Shown here piece by piece: positions 7,060-7,926 of a DNA stretch of 7,926 nucleotides; within the stretch, counting starts at the first letter, position 1, and every line of letters begins with the position of its first letter. The DNA is from AWTP1-13 sp041288195 (GTDB lineage: Bacteria; Pseudomonadota; Alphaproteobacteria; Rhizobiales; Hyphomicrobiaceae), in contig JBGGME010000390.1 in NCBI GenBank assembly GCA_041288195.1, positions 1 through 7,926 on the forward strand, written 5' to 3'. Made by a program: the position numbers and the translations under genes. The notes below the pieces were generated by a model, which saw nothing but the letters and a program-made list of their open reading frames with translations, was not told where the DNA came from and made no database searches.

Positions 7060-7137
7060 CCGGGTCTCGTCGAGGCGGCAGCGAGCCCGCGATTTGCTGC
7101 AAGCATGGATAACCGAGGGCGTCGCGGTTGCCTCTCG

Positions 7138-7890
7138 TTACATCATGCCGCCCATGCCGCCGTGGGCATCGGCGTGGCCGCCCGCTTCTCTCTTCGGTGC
7201 CTCTGCAACGCCGGCTTCCGTCGTGATCATCAGGCCGGCGATGGAGGCCGCATCCTGCAGGGCGATGCGCACGACCTTGGCGGGATCGATGATGCCCTTC
7301 TCGAACATGTCGCCGTACTCGTCGGCCTGAGCGTCGTAGCCGAACGAGCCCGCGCGCTCCAGCACCTTGCCGACCACGATCGAGCCTTCAACGCCGGCGT
7401 TCTCGGCGATCTGGCGGATCGGCGATTGCAGCGCCTTGCGCACGATGTTGATGCCGGCCTCCTGGTCCTCGTTCTCGCCCTTGACCGTGATCGCCTTGAT
7501 GGCCTTCAGCAGCATCACGCCGCCGCCCGGCACGACGCCTTCCTCGACCGCGGCGCGGGTGGCATTGAGCGCGTCGTCGACGCGGTCCTTGCGCTCCTTC
7601 ACCTCGACCTCGGTGGCGCCGCCGACCTTGATCACTGCAACGCCGCCGGCGAGCTTGGCCAGACGCTCCTGCAGCTTCTCCTTGTCGTAGTCGGAGGTGG
7701 TTTCGTCGATCTGCACCTTGATCTGGGAGACGCGGCCCTCGATCTCCTTCTTTTTGCCCGCGCCGTCGATGATGGTGGTGTTCTCCTTCTCGACCATGAC
7801 CCGCTTGGCGCGGCCGAGCATGTCGAGCGTGACGTTCTCGAGCTTGATGCCGAGATCTTCGGAGATAACCTGGCCGCCGGTCAGGATCGC
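7138..7890 (-). pseudogene. groEL: 3' part of groEL (60-kDa chaperonin), 5' truncated
   Basis: This frame encodes 250 residues of unmistakable GroEL, from AILTGGQVISEDLG to the C-terminal tail GGMGGMM. By comparison with E. coli GroEL it begins near residue 293, in the middle of the apical domain, and covers the rest of the apical domain, the second part of the intermediate domain and the C-terminal equatorial part. The ATPase aspartate equivalent to D398 is present (RVDDALNATR), as is the GGG of VVPGGGV. The first half, with the DGTTT nucleotide-binding motif and most substrate-binding helices, is absent. Upstream of the Ala codon at 7890 the similarity stops abruptly: where GroEL normally reads a stretch like MLEDI, this sequence reads VYVAAPWL, preceded by TGA at 7917-7915 in frame. 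There are no internal stops or frameshifts, so truncation is recent or is a sequence-assembly join. A GTG at 7914 could start the frame but lacks a ribosome binding site. The fragment should not work as a chaperonin. Confidence 0.85.
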
Positions 7891-7926
7891 GAGCCATGGA
7901 GCCGCGACATACACTCAAGGCGGCGA
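7891..7926. other. Non-groEL sequence beyond the breakpoint
   Basis: These last 36 bases replace what should be groEL codons upstream of the apical-domain break. On the plus strand an ATG at 7896 opens a frame reading MEPRHTLKAA to the window edge. On the minus strand the groEL frame meets TGA at 7917-7915. The stretch is too short to identify. It may be the end of an inserted element, the start of an unrelated gene or a join artefact. Confidence 0.4.

Noticed and set aside
1..7926. CRISPR array, tRNA, rRNA or complete insertion sequence
   Set aside because: I found no regularly spaced repeats, cloverleaf-like sequence, rRNA-like sequence or transposase in the window; the only hint of an element edge is the last 36 bases.

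Overview
The window looks like chromosomal DNA from a high-GC alphaproteobacterium. This rests on the strong G/C preference at third codon positions in the two large genes, on a UvrD-family helicase with a short N-terminal extension and a C-terminal Tudor-like domain, and on a GroEL sequence of alphaproteobacterial character. No genus is claimed.

Layout. (1) Positions 1-3386, minus strand: a very large AsmA-family envelope protein, open through the left edge, with 1128 codons visible from its start and its C-terminus outside the window. (2) Positions 3387-3696: a 310-nt divergent intergenic region with a candidate promoter on each strand, a small inverted repeat and a 9-bp tandem repeat. (3) Positions 3697-6081, plus strand: a complete UvrD/PcrA-type superfamily 1A DNA helicase with all its motifs. 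(4) Positions 6154-6922, minus strand: two small genes convergent with the helicase. The upstream one encodes a single-span membrane protein of unknown function. The one 13 nt downstream encodes a basic linker joined to a free-standing copy of the Tudor-like domain that also ends the neighbouring helicase. (5) Positions 6923-7137: an intergenic stretch with a 38-nt two-tier hairpin. (6) Positions 7138-7890, minus strand: the 3' half of groEL, intact in frame but cut off in the middle of the apical domain. An in-frame stop lies eight codons upstream of the break, and the last 36 bases of the window do not continue groEL.

How the parts fit. AsmA and UvrD are ordinary chromosomal genes that share only an intergenic region. 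The right third (about 6150-7926) has an accessory look: small orphan genes, weaker codon bias, a structured intergenic spacer and a broken chaperonin gene. The two observations most worth pursuing are the solitary Tudor-like protein, which might act on the same partner as the helicase C-terminus (RNA polymerase in studied relatives), and the sharp groEL breakpoint, which suggests a rearrangement, an insertion or an assembly join. Neither amounts to a demonstrated new system.
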